This document shows positions 7,728 to 15,460 of a stretch of 64,000 nucleotides of DNA, piece after piece. The DNA is from UBA4055 sp964648295 (GTDB taxonomy: Bacteria > UBA4055). The position numbers were made by a program, and so were the translations under genes. The stretch's first letter is position 1, and each line of letters begins with the position of its first letter. The stretch is taken from positions 1 through 64,000 of the forward strand of contig CAZYNH010000003.1 in assembly GCA_964648295.1 (NCBI GenBank). Reading direction: 5' to 3'. Under the pieces are notes generated by a model that had not been told where the DNA came from, did no database searches, and saw only the letters and a program-made list of their open reading frames with translations.

Positions 7728-8527
7728 AGAAAAAGCAACAAACTCGCGGCCATTACGATCATTCCTGAGACGAGACCGTAGATCGCAACATGATGCTCGC
7801 CGTATTTTTCGGCGGTGGGCAAAAGTTCATCGAGAGATATAAAAACCATGATGCCTGCGACTCCGGCAAAGACTATCCCGAAAACCGCGGGCCCGAAGAA
7901 CTGTCTGAAAATAAAATAACCGATCAAAGCTCCGAGCGGTTCCGAAAGGCCGGATGCAAATGAAAGCCAGAACGCCTTCTTTCTGCTTTTAGTGGCGTAG
8001 TATATCGGAACGGAAACAGCTATGCCTTCAGGGATGTTGTGGATCGCTATCGCAGCGGTTATGCTTATCGCCAGTGTCGGTTCCTGTAATGCGCTTATGA
8101 AAGTCGCCAGACCTTCGGGGAAATTGTGTATGCCTATCGCGAGCGCGGAAAATATACCCATGCGCATCAGCTTTCTGTCTTTATTCTTGTTATCGCAATC
8201 TTCGACGCAGTGCGGCTCATGCGGGTTCTCGAAAGATGGGACAAGCTTATCAATAACTGCGATCATAGCCATACCGCCAAAGAATGCAAGAGTAGTGAAG
8301 TAGTAACCCTTCTCCGGTCCGTAAAATCCCGTAAGCGACTCTCTAGCCTTATCGAAGATCTCAACAAGCGATACATAGATCATAACGCCGGCGGAAAATC
8401 CCAGCGATCCGGCCAGAAATTTCGGACTGAAGCCTTTCGATGTAAACGCCATCACGCTCCCGATTCCTGTAGAAAGCCCGGCAAAAAGCGTCAGAGAAAA
8501 AGCGAGTATTACATTTCCTTCGTTCAT
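7724..8527 (-). CDS. zupT: ZIP family metal (zinc) transporter, ZupT-like
   Basis: A 267-residue inner-membrane transporter with about eight helices. The paired ZIP signatures are clear: HNFPEGLATF (about 139-148) and HNIPEGIAVSVP (about 168-179), whose His, Asn and Glu form the binuclear metal site. A His/Cys-containing cytoplasmic loop (HEPHCVEDCD) sits between helices 3 and 4 and may bind metal. Family members take up Zn2+ and other divalent ions. First gene of a minus-strand pair with the FemAB gene; I found no promoter of the local consensus in front of it and no Zur-like site. Confidence 0.9.
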   Translation of the reverse strand: MNEGNVILAFSLTLFAGLSTGIGSVMAFTSKGFSPKFLAGSLGFSAGVMIYVSLVEIFDKARESLTGFYGPEKGYYFTTLAFFGGMAMIAVIDKLVPSFENPHEPHCVEDCDNKNKDRKLMRMGIFSALAIGIHNFPEGLATFISALQEPTLAISITAAIAIHNIPEGIAVSVPIYYATKSRKKAFWLSFASGLSEPLGALIGYFIFRQFFGPAVFGIVFAGVAGIMVFISLDELLPTAEKYGEHHVAIYGLVSGMIVMAASLLLFL

Positions 8528-8577
8528 GAATAGAAATTTAATAAAAATATGCGGAATTGAAAGTAAAATATTTTAAA

Positions 8578-8606
8578 TTGACACTAATCATGTTTTCAGA
8601 TACATT
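8578..8606 (+). promoter_or_regulatory. Promoter of the GAF/HD-GYP gene
   Basis: TTGACA (8578-8583), 17 bp, TACATT (8601-8606). Start predicted near 8613, about 33 bases before the TTG start codon. Confidence 0.6.
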
Positions 8607-8645
8607 TATGACATATATTGTTTAAAATATTTTCCGGAGGGATAA

Positions 8646-9791
8646 TTGAAAGATATAATAAAAATCAGTCTTGAACTGAATTCGATAAACGATATTGACA
8701 TCCTTCTCGAAAGAATACTTTTTGAGGCGAGGAACGCGACAGGAGCTGACGCGGGAACAATTTATACAAAGGAGGGTGAATCCCTTCTTTTCCGTCACGC
8801 ACAGAACGATACGCTTCAAAAAAAGCTGTCTTCAGGCGATAAACTTGTTTATACAACCTACTCCGTGCCTATTAATAAAAGCTCGATAGCCGGATATGTG
8901 GCTAAAACGGGGGAGAGCCTTAACATCTGTGATGTATATTCGATAAAAGATAAAGATTACAGCTTTGACGGAAAATATGATGAAAAGGCAGGCTACAGGA
9001 CGGTATCGATGCTCACTGTGCCCGTCAGAAGCGGCAGGGGAGAGACTCTGGGAGTAGTCCAGGTGATAAACAAAATGGATCAAGCCGGCGGGGTCAGATG
9101 TTTTTCAGATGATGACGGGCTTTTTGTGCAGCATTTTGCGCAAACGGCATCATCCGCCCTGACAAGGACGAAAATGACAAGGACACTTATTATGCGCATG
9201 ATACGGATGGCCGAACTGCGCGATCCCAAGGAGACCGGCGCTCATGTGAACAGGGTCGGAGCTTATTCGGTGGAAATATACGAGCGGTGGGCTGTGGAGA
9301 AGGGGATAAACAGAAGGGAGATAGACAGGAACAGGGATATTTTAAGGATGACTGCCATGCTGCACGATGTGGGTAAGGTCGGAATATCTGACACCATACT
9401 TAAAAAACCCGCGAGGTTCACACCTGAGGAGTTTGAAGTGATGAAAACCCACACCAAGCTCGGCGCCGATCTATTTTCAGACTTCGAATCGGATTTCGAT
9501 AAGGTAGCCTGCGACATAGCGAGGTCGCATCACGAGAACTGGGACGGATCGGGGTACCCGGACGGGCCGAAAGGCGATGATATTTCGATCTTCGGCAGGG
9601 TGGTGGCTGTCGCCGATGTGTACGATGCCTTATCGTGTAAAAGAGTATATAAAGAGGCATGGAACGAAAATTCAGTTCTTGATGAGATACGGAAACTTTC
9701 CGGAACGAAGTTCGATCCCGGAGTAGTCGATGCGTTCTTCAAATGTCTTCCGGTACTAAAGTCAATCGCGGATAAATATCCCGACAAATAA
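8646..9791 (+). CDS. GAF domain plus HD-GYP phosphodiesterase
   Basis: A 381-residue cytoplasmic signalling protein. Residues about 5-165 form a GAF sensor domain (ATGADAGTIYT, VPVRSGRGETLGVVQVINK). Residues about 180-370 form an HD-GYP domain, which degrades cyclic di-GMP: LHDVGKVGI carries the HD pair, HHENWDGSGYPDGPKG the HHExxDGxGYP signature, and VAVADVYDALS follows. The key metal ligands appear intact, so activity is likely. The TTG start is chosen because CCGGAGGG (8634-8641) lies at the right spacing and no ATG is near. Stand-alone gene ending at a bidirectional terminator shared with tRNA-Lys. Confidence 0.9.
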   Translation: MKDIIKISLELNSINDIDILLERILFEARNATGADAGTIYTKEGESLLFRHAQNDTLQKKLSSGDKLVYTTYSVPINKSSIAGYVAKTGESLNICDVYSIKDKDYSFDGKYDEKAGYRTVSMLTVPVRSGRGETLGVVQVINKMDQAGGVRCFSDDDGLFVQHFAQTASSALTRTKMTRTLIMRMIRMAELRDPKETGAHVNRVGAYSVEIYERWAVEKGINRREIDRNRDILRMTAMLHDVGKVGISDTILKKPARFTPEEFEVMKTHTKLGADLFSDFESDFDKVACDIARSHHENWDGSGYPDGPKGDDISIFGRVVAVADVYDALSCKRVYKEAWNENSVLDEIRKLSGTKFDPGVVDAFFKCLPVLKSIADKYPDK

Positions 9792-9796
9792 AAAAA

Positions 9797-9812
9797 CCCC
9801 GAAATATCGGGG
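9797..9812 (-). terminator. Intrinsic terminator, mainly for tRNA-Lys
   Basis: CCCCGA-AATA-TCGGGG hairpin (9797-9812). Read on the minus strand it is followed by six T residues, so it terminates the tRNA transcript. On the plus strand the tail is weak (TTCTG) but it may also end the HD-GYP mRNA. Confidence 0.8.
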
Positions 9813-9817
9813 TTCTG

Positions 9818-9890
9818 TGAGAGAGGACGGATTCGAACCGTCGACCATCGCCTTAAAAGGGCGGTGCTCTACCTACTGAGCTACTTTCCC
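9818..9890 (-). tRNA. tRNA-Lys(TTT)
   Basis: Complete cloverleaf on the minus strand. Acceptor GGGAAAG (9890-9884) pairs with CTCTCTC (9825-9819), with one G-U and one A-C mismatch. The D arm is GCTC...GAGC (9881-9866), the anticodon loop CTTTTAA gives anticodon TTT, and the T arm GACGG-TTCGAAT-CCGTC is perfect (9842-9826). The discriminator is A; CCA is not encoded. The promoter 9913-9943 lies just upstream. Confidence 0.95.
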
Positions 9891-9912
9891 ATCCGCTTTT
9901 AAAAAGCAGTGC

Positions 9913-9943
9913 CAAATATAAAAATTTATGATATTTATGTCAA
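9913..9943 (-). promoter_or_regulatory. Promoter of tRNA-Lys
   Basis: Minus strand TTGACA (9943-9938), 17 bp, TATATTTG (9920-9913): a perfect -35 box with the full extended -10 box of this genome. Start near 9908. Confidence 0.75.
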
Positions 9944-9977
9944 GCGTTTTTTTTAAAATCCTGTCTCAGAAATTGAT

Positions 9978-10748
9978 TTAGTCTAAAAGTTTTATTTCGA
10001 ATATAAAAGGCCAGTATTTACCCGTGACGAACAGATTGCCGTTCCGGTATGCGATCCCGTTGAGCACATCCGATCCTGAGAAAGTTTCTTTAGCCTGCTG
10101 CCTTAATTCCGGCATAGAATATTTCCTCAGTACATAACCGGTTTGAGGATCAATAGAGATTATATAGTCTTCTCCCCAGATGTTGGCGAAAATTTTACCT
10201 TCAGCGAACTCGAGTTCATTAATATTGCTTACGGATGAGCTGTCTGAATATCTGACAGAAATGGTTCTGCTGACAGAAAAGTCATTCGGGTCTCTGAAAT
10301 ATACAGTGCTTGAACCGTTGCTCATGATGAGGTACGTTCCGTCATTACAGATCCCCCAGCCCTGTCCTGTATAAGAAAAAACACCCGTATTTTCCAGCGT
10401 GCTGAGATCGTAAATAAAACATTTTCCGTTGGTCCATGTAAGCTGATATATCTTTCCGTTCAGAACTGTTATGCCTTCGCCGAAGTATTCGCCGGTCAGT
10501 GATATAGAATTATAAACCGCCGCGCTCTCAATATTGTACTTAACCAGCTTTGATTTGCCGTAGTGTCCTGTACCCTCTATAAGCGTGTCTCCCGCGAACT
10601 CTAATCCCTGGGTAAAATATGATGTGTTATGCGCGTAAGAACTGACAATTTCATAACCCGATTCGGCCTGCGGATCTGATGACGGCCTTCCGCTTCCGCA
10701 GGAGCAGATCATAACAAGAGAGATTATTAAAGTAACAGTAATTTTCAT
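9978..10748 (-). CDS. Glutaminyl-peptide cyclotransferase, lipoprotein form
   Basis: A 256-residue plant/bacterial-type glutamine cyclotransferase (five-bladed beta-propeller fold), which converts N-terminal Gln to pyroglutamate. Characteristic stretches are SYFTQGLEF (about 40-48), GEGITVLNGKIYQLTW (about 90-105) and NELEFAEGKIFANIWGEDYI (about 178-197). The N-terminal hydrophobic segment ending in MICSC with Gly and Ser after it suggests lipoprotein processing, hence periplasmic or outer-membrane location. Last gene of the minus-strand lol operon, overlapping the RimK-like gene by 4 bp. The pairing of an ATP-grasp amino-acid ligase with a glutaminyl cyclase is notable; no common pathway is known to me. 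Confidence 0.85.
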   Translation of the reverse strand: MKITVTLIISLVMICSCGSGRPSSDPQAESGYEIVSSYAHNTSYFTQGLEFAGDTLIEGTGHYGKSKLVKYNIESAAVYNSISLTGEYFGEGITVLNGKIYQLTWTNGKCFIYDLSTLENTGVFSYTGQGWGICNDGTYLIMSNGSSTVYFRDPNDFSVSRTISVRYSDSSSVSNINELEFAEGKIFANIWGEDYIISIDPQTGYVLRKYSMPELRQQAKETFSGSDVLNGIAYRNGNLFVTGKYWPFIFEIKLLD

Positions 10749-11665
10749 TTTTTTCTTTTGACCTCATCAAGCCTGTCGATGATCCTTTCCAAGATGTCGA
10801 AATTCTCCCTTCTTGTAGCCTGCCTGATCCCGTCAAGTCCCGGGTTAGAGTTCACCTCTAAGAATACAGGTCCTCCGGAAGTCCTGATAAAATCCACCCC
10901 GGCTATTTCCAGGCCGAATTTATCGGCTATGAGCAGGCACTGCCGCGCTTCCAGATCCGTCAGGACAGTGTTCTCTACTCTTGCTCCCCGCTTATAATTG
11001 GCTCTGAAATCCCTGTCGGAATTCGTTCTCTTCATGGCTCCTATTATCTCGCCTCCCAGGATAAACACCCTGAAATCGGAAACAGTATTGTCCTCAGATC
11101 TGATGAAATCCTGTATCAGAAATATCTCGTTCCTGTTCATATTCCAGATGTAGTCGATAGTGGAGATAAGCTGTTTTATATCGTATACCAGGAGCGTGGA
11201 GCTTCCCAGAGAACCGAATATGTTCTTGATTATCAGCGGAAAAGTGAATCCGGACAGTGCATTGTCTATATCTTCAGGCCGCCTGATTACGGCTGACCTT
11301 GTTATTTTTATTCCCAAAGATGACATTATCTGAAGCGAAAGAAGTTTATTGCGGGCTTTCATGATCGAGTCCGGTGAATTAATTACAGGAACGCCGGACT
11401 TCATAAATTCGTTCACAATGTAATATTCAGCGTTGCTTTTTTCTCTTACGGACAGTCTGTTGAGAATTACATCATACATGCCCGGGTCGAACGGAGCGCC
11501 TTTATAGTAAAGCGAAGTTCTGTCTGAATCTATTATCAGGTTGAACTCGCCGTTCTTAAAAAGATCAACATCATGGCCTTTTTTTTCGCCGATGTTTTTA
11601 AGTTCGATTATATTGGGGAAGAAATCGCACTCCGATATTGTCGCAGTCAGAATACCGAGTCTCAT
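10745..11665 (-). CDS. RimK-like ATP-grasp ligase
   Basis: A 306-residue ATP-grasp enzyme of the RimK family, which attaches glutamate or other amino acids to a peptide or protein carboxylate. Features are the pre-ATP-grasp domain (MRLGILTATIS), DVILNRLSVREK, the ATP-binding FPLIIKNIFGSLGSSTLLV (about 143-161), YKRGARVEN, and the metal-binding end AGVDFIRTSGGPVFLEVNSNPGL (Asp, Glu and Asn ligands). It could be a ribosomal S6 modifier, a coenzyme F420/tetrahydromethanopterin-type ligase or a peptide ligase; sequence alone does not decide. It lies in the lol operon, 2 bp after a small secreted protein gene. Confidence 0.85.
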   Translation of the reverse strand: MRLGILTATISECDFFPNIIELKNIGEKKGHDVDLFKNGEFNLIIDSDRTSLYYKGAPFDPGMYDVILNRLSVREKSNAEYYIVNEFMKSGVPVINSPDSIMKARNKLLSLQIMSSLGIKITRSAVIRRPEDIDNALSGFTFPLIIKNIFGSLGSSTLLVYDIKQLISTIDYIWNMNRNEIFLIQDFIRSEDNTVSDFRVFILGGEIIGAMKRTNSDRDFRANYKRGARVENTVLTDLEARQCLLIADKFGLEIAGVDFIRTSGGPVFLEVNSNPGLDGIRQATRRENFDILERIIDRLDEVKRKK

Positions 11666-11667
11666 CG

Positions 11668-12048
11668 CTATTTCTCAGGTATCATGATTGATCTCTGGTA
11701 CTTTCCGAATGTGAATTTTCCTCCTGAAACCTCTTTTCCGCTGACCATACATTTCCACTCGTAATCACCCTCATTGACGGCCATTGAGAAATCATCCGGG
11801 AAATTTACGAAACCCCATTCGTCTCCGGCAATTTTCAGCCGCGCTTCAAAATCCTTGTCGCCATCTGTTGCCCTGACAGTGAATACAGCTTCATAATACT
11901 CCATTGACGCGTTCTTATCTCTGACTCCAAGCTGAATGTTAAGTGATTCGGACTGCTGCCATGAAGGCATAGGACCTTCGGTATTATCTTTTGACCCGGC
12001 CGCAAGGCAAACCGAAATGAGGATAACGAACAGTATAGTTCCTTTCAT
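11668..12048 (-). CDS. Small secreted protein, unknown function
   Basis: 126 residues, not recognised. A signal peptide of about 18 residues (MKGTILFVILISVCLAAGS) is followed by a predicted all-beta domain with a single later Cys. The SVC sequence is a poor lipobox, so it is more likely cleaved by signal peptidase I after AAG. It overlaps the start side of the McsA-like gene by 4 bp and sits 2 bp before the RimK-like gene, so it is translated as part of the lol operon. A periplasmic role is inferred only from the signal. Confidence 0.65.
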   Translation of the reverse strand: MKGTILFVILISVCLAAGSKDNTEGPMPSWQQSESLNIQLGVRDKNASMEYYEAVFTVRATDGDKDFEARLKIAGDEWGFVNFPDDFSMAVNEGDYEWKCMVSGKEVSGGKFTFGKYQRSIMIPEK

Positions 12049-12572
12049 TTTGATCCTCCGGAAAGTTGCTTATGTTTTTTTATCTCGTCTCTTATATAAG
12101 CCGCTATTTCGTAATTTTCTGTTTTTACCGCTTCTTTAAGTCTTTTCTTTAATGAATCCAATGAAACCTCAATGTCCTTAGTTTTCTCTGCAGGAGAGTA
12201 TGTTTTACCTGAGATACCGAAAAGGTACTGACCGATCTCTTCTGAAAAAGAAATGTAGCATTTTGGGCAACCGGCGGTCCGCTCATTTTTTATCCTCAGA
12301 GCGGGAGTTGAGCAGGATGGACATATTCTTGCGTCCGCCTGAGTTTCCTTGGCTGAACCGTTAAGAGATAACAGGCCGTTATTTATATAGTTAAGGGCTC
12401 CGAGAAGAAAATCATTTAAAGATCTTCCAGACGCGTCATTCTTTATAGCCGGATGGTCTTTTACAAAAGCCTGAAAACAAACCGGGCACAGGTTGACTTC
12501 CTCCGTGCCTTTATCGTTCTGGATAACTATCTTCGTTACAACATTTGAAGCACCGCATTTATCACATTTCAT
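12045..12572 (-). CDS. McsA-like zinc-finger protein with UVR motif
   Basis: A 175-residue protein with the layout of McsA, the activator of the arginine kinase McsB. Two CXXC pairs near the N-terminus (MKCDKCGASN and LCPVCF) and two more in the middle (ICPSCS and GCPKC) would bind two zinc ions. The C-terminal 35 residues form a UvrB/UvrC motif (LKKRLKEAVKTENYEIAAYIRDEI). No mcsB or clpC is in the window, so a link to protein-arginine phosphorylation cannot be shown. Translationally coupled to the lolD-type gene upstream (4-bp overlap). Confidence 0.8.
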   Translation of the reverse strand: MKCDKCGASNVVTKIVIQNDKGTEEVNLCPVCFQAFVKDHPAIKNDASGRSLNDFLLGALNYINNGLLSLNGSAKETQADARICPSCSTPALRIKNERTAGCPKCYISFSEEIGQYLFGISGKTYSPAEKTKDIEVSLDSLKKRLKEAVKTENYEIAAYIRDEIKKHKQLSGGSK

Positions 12573-13234
12573 GAGATCACTCCGTCGACAATATTCACTA
12601 TCCTGTCCGCTTTCTCGGCAAGGTTCCTGTCATGTGTTGCTACGATGAAAGCTGTCCTGTTCTTTTTTGAAAGTTCCCACATCATTTCATGAAGTTTCTC
12701 GGATGAAATATTGTCCAGGTTGCCTGACGGTTCGTCAGCAAGTATCAGAGCCGGTTTGTTGACCAGCGCTCTCGCGAAAGCCACGCGCTGCTGCTCACCC
12801 CCGGAAAGTTCTGCGCTCTTGTGCGTTTTTCTTTCGCCCAGCCCGACAATATCCAGAAGCTCTTCCGCCCTTTTTAACACATCTGCCCTGCAGTCCCCTT
12901 TTATTAAACCCGGAAGCATGACATTTTCGAGCGAAGTGAATTCCGGGAGCAGATAATGGAACTGGAACACAAAACCGATATTCCTGTTCCTGAATTCGGC
13001 AAGTTTCTTATCTCCGAATCTGATAATATTCTCATTTTTGAACTCGATAATTCCGCTGTCCGGCCTGTCAAGGGTGCCGATCAGATTAAGAAGAGTCGAT
13101 TTACCGGCTCCGCTTTTTCCCATTACGGCAACAATTTCGCCTTCAGCTATAGAAAGTTCGATCCCTTTTAGTACGGATATCTCTTTTTTTCCCATCATGT
13201 ATTTTTTACAAAGCTCTTTTACATTTACCAGCAT
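12569..13234 (-). CDS. lolD: LolD-type ABC transporter ATP-binding protein
   Basis: A 221-residue ATPase of the MacB/LolD group. Walker A GKSGAGKST (about 38-46), Q-loop VFQFHYLLPEFT, signature LSGGEQQRVAFARAL (about 141-155), Walker B ALILADEPSGNLD and the switch ATHDR are all present. With the FtsX-like permease directly upstream (17 bp gap) it should form a lipoprotein-releasing complex that frees outer-membrane lipoproteins from the inner membrane. The many lipoproteins and barrels nearby fit. MacB or FtsE roles are less likely given the permease size. Confidence 0.9.
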   Translation of the reverse strand: MLVNVKELCKKYMMGKKEISVLKGIELSIAEGEIVAVMGKSGAGKSTLLNLIGTLDRPDSGIIEFKNENIIRFGDKKLAEFRNRNIGFVFQFHYLLPEFTSLENVMLPGLIKGDCRADVLKRAEELLDIVGLGERKTHKSAELSGGEQQRVAFARALVNKPALILADEPSGNLDNISSEKLHEMMWELSKKNRTAFIVATHDRNLAEKADRIVNIVDGVIS

Positions 13235-13251
13235 TTTTATTCTCTTTTGGT

Positions 13252-14472
13252 TTATTCGTCCCTTATTATCTCGGCCGGCGTCATCCTTCCGGCCTGTCTT
13301 GACGGATAGATAGTTGACAAAAATGTCAGAAGCAGCGCGGCCGTACCTATGAGCACAACATCTTTAACGAGTATCTGAACGGGCATCGCATTAATAAAGT
13401 AGATATCACCCGGAAGCGACACTATCTGGTATTTAAGCTGGATCAGGCTAACCGTCAATCCCAGTATTATCCCTAGTGCCGTACCGATGATCCCTATTAT
13501 CATGCCCTGGATCATAAAGATCCTCATAATAATCGATTTTGTGGCTCCCATAGCCATCATGATGCCTATTTCCTGCTTTTTCTCCATAACTATCATAATC
13601 AGGCTGGAGAGTATATTGAAGGCCGCGATTATCACTATCAGACTTAATATTGTACCCATCATCATCTTCTCAATTTCCATCCAGGCATAGAGATTTCTGT
13701 GCATATCCTTCCATGAAACAGCGTTGTTCGGATATTCGAGTTTCCCGTTCAGGTACGCTTTAACCCTGTCCGTATCATCTATTGAGCTTAGCATAACATA
13801 TATGCCGTTTATCTTTCCCGGCATTTTGAAAAGTGTCTGAGCCGAGCCGAGAGAAATATAGGCGAGGCTGCCGTCCACTTCGGCCAGTCCGGTCTCGAAA
13901 ACGCCTGTGACTTCGAACTTCATAACGGGCGGCTGCGAAAAAGTGCTGCTTATTGCGGGCGATATAATGAACAGCTCGCTGCCTACAATTGACGCTGTTT
14001 TGTCCGCCATTCCTTTTCCTAAAATTATGCCGGGAAGGCCAGAAGCTGAACCGTCGAAATCAAGCTTTCCTGCGATCATCTGGTCTTTTAACAGCGAGAT
14101 CGATGAAATAGATCCTGTGTCTATCCCTCTTACGAGCGCTCCCTCTGTATAATCGCCCTTTATCATCCCGTAGGACTCTACGAACGGCGAGTGGCCGGTG
14201 ATAAGCGAATCATTTGAGATCAATTCCTTTAAGAATCCGCTGTATTCAAAAGGGCGGTCGTTGAAAGAGCGGATGCGTATATGCGAATCGTTAGATATGA
14301 ACCTCGTCCTGACTTCAGTCTCGAAACCGTTCATAACCGACATAACTATGATCAGTACCGCGACACCGAGAGTGATTCCTATGAAGGAAATATATGTAAT
14401 GGTCGAAATAAAAGCTGTTTTCCGCTTGCCCTGAAGATATCTTTTAGCTATGAAAAACTCTAAACCAAGCAT
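13252..14472 (-). CDS. lolC: LolC/LolE-type lipoprotein-releasing permease
   Basis: A 406-residue permease with four transmembrane helices: one at residues about 20-45 and three at the C-terminus (about 275-300, 320-345 and 370-395), separated by a large periplasmic MacB_PCD-type domain. The N-terminus FIAKRYLQGKRKTAFISTITYISFIGI is typical of LolC/E. A single permease gene is seen, so the complex may be a homodimer (LolF-like) as in many non-proteobacterial lineages. First gene of a six-gene minus-strand operon with the promoter at 14505-14533. Confidence 0.9.
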   Translation of the reverse strand: MLGLEFFIAKRYLQGKRKTAFISTITYISFIGITLGVAVLIIVMSVMNGFETEVRTRFISNDSHIRIRSFNDRPFEYSGFLKELISNDSLITGHSPFVESYGMIKGDYTEGALVRGIDTGSISSISLLKDQMIAGKLDFDGSASGLPGIILGKGMADKTASIVGSELFIISPAISSTFSQPPVMKFEVTGVFETGLAEVDGSLAYISLGSAQTLFKMPGKINGIYVMLSSIDDTDRVKAYLNGKLEYPNNAVSWKDMHRNLYAWMEIEKMMMGTILSLIVIIAAFNILSSLIMIVMEKKQEIGIMMAMGATKSIIMRIFMIQGMIIGIIGTALGIILGLTVSLIQLKYQIVSLPGDIYFINAMPVQILVKDVVLIGTAALLLTFLSTIYPSRQAGRMTPAEIIRDE

Positions 14473-14504
14473 AAACCTGTTCCCGCTTTAGATCTTATAT
14501 TTGA

Positions 14505-14533
14505 AATATAAACTTTCCGGATACATTTAACAA
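14505..14533 (-). promoter_or_regulatory. Promoter of the lol operon
   Basis: Minus strand TTGTTA (14533-14528), 17 bp, TATATT (14510-14505) followed by TC. It lies in the 65-bp gap between xer and the permease, so the lol operon is transcribed independently of the upstream polysaccharide operon. Confidence 0.65.
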
Positions 14534-14537
14534 GCAT

Positions 14538-15455
14538 TTAAAGAACCTGTCCTCTCGGGTGAAACTGTCTGTATATCTGTTTAAGATGCTCACGGTCAAT
14601 ATGTGTATATATCTGGGTCGTTGATATGTCTGCGTGACCGAGCATCTCCTGAACGGACCTGAGGTCCGCCCCGCCTTCCAGCAGGTGGGTTGCGAAAGAA
14701 TGCCTGAAGGTATGAGGATGAATATCGACAGACAGGCCGGCCAGCTGAACATATTTTCTCAGTATCTTCCAGAACCCCATCCTCGACATCCTGTTCCCTC
14801 TTGCATTGAGGAACAAAAAATTCTTTGACTTTCCTTTTGCGGCGAGGGCAGGTCTTACTTCAGCCAGATATGCCTTCAAATGTTCAAGGGCTGACGGGCC
14901 TATTGGAACGATCCTTTCCTTATTCCGTTTTCCTATCACCCGGACTATTCCTTCCGGGAATATAACGGAATTATATTCGACGGTCAGCAGTTCGGATATT
15001 CTCAGACCGCACGCGTATGTAACTTCAAGCATCGCCCTGTCCCTTTTTCCCAGTTCGGTCGAAAGGTCCGGGATCGAGAATATTCCCTCGATCTCTTCGA
15101 CCGAAAGAACTGCCGGATAGGTTTTTGGATGCTTTGGAGTCTCAATGTGAAGTGAAGGGTTTGTTGAGCAGATATCCTCGTTCACCAGAAATTTATGAAA
15201 ATTCTTAACCGAGGAAAGATTTCTAATAACAGAGCTTATCGTCAGACCCAGGTCGCTGAGAAGGACTATGAATTCTCTGATGTGTTCCGGCTCGATACCG
15301 CATGGATCATCTACGCCTTTCTGTTCAAGGAACTCGAAATACCTTCTCAGGTCATTCCCGTATGACTCAAGAGTGAGCTTGCTCAGGCCTTTATCGAAAA
15401 GAAGGGAATCATAATACTTTTCCAGTATAGATGTAAAGTCGGTTCCGCTTCTCAT
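14538..15455 (-). CDS. Tyrosine recombinase XerC/XerD
   Basis: A 305-residue site-specific recombinase. The N-terminal SAM-like DNA-binding domain (residues about 10-95) is followed by a catalytic domain with Arg in YACGLRISELL (about 166-176), a Lys in the beta hairpin, HTFRHSFATHLLEGGADLRSVQEMLGH (split HxxR motif) and the nucleophile Tyr in TQIYTH. The length is that of XerC/XerD, which resolve chromosome dimers at dif. It lies 5 bp after the SLBB protein gene in the polysaccharide operon. A second Xer gene is 11 kb away, so the two are probably the XerC/XerD pair; which is which is not clear. Confidence 0.9.
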   Translation of the reverse strand: MRSGTDFTSILEKYYDSLLFDKGLSKLTLESYGNDLRRYFEFLEQKGVDDPCGIEPEHIREFIVLLSDLGLTISSVIRNLSSVKNFHKFLVNEDICSTNPSLHIETPKHPKTYPAVLSVEEIEGIFSIPDLSTELGKRDRAMLEVTYACGLRISELLTVEYNSVIFPEGIVRVIGKRNKERIVPIGPSALEHLKAYLAEVRPALAAKGKSKNFLFLNARGNRMSRMGFWKILRKYVQLAGLSVDIHPHTFRHSFATHLLEGGADLRSVQEMLGHADISTTQIYTHIDREHLKQIYRQFHPRGQVL

Positions 15456-15460
15456 TCTAT

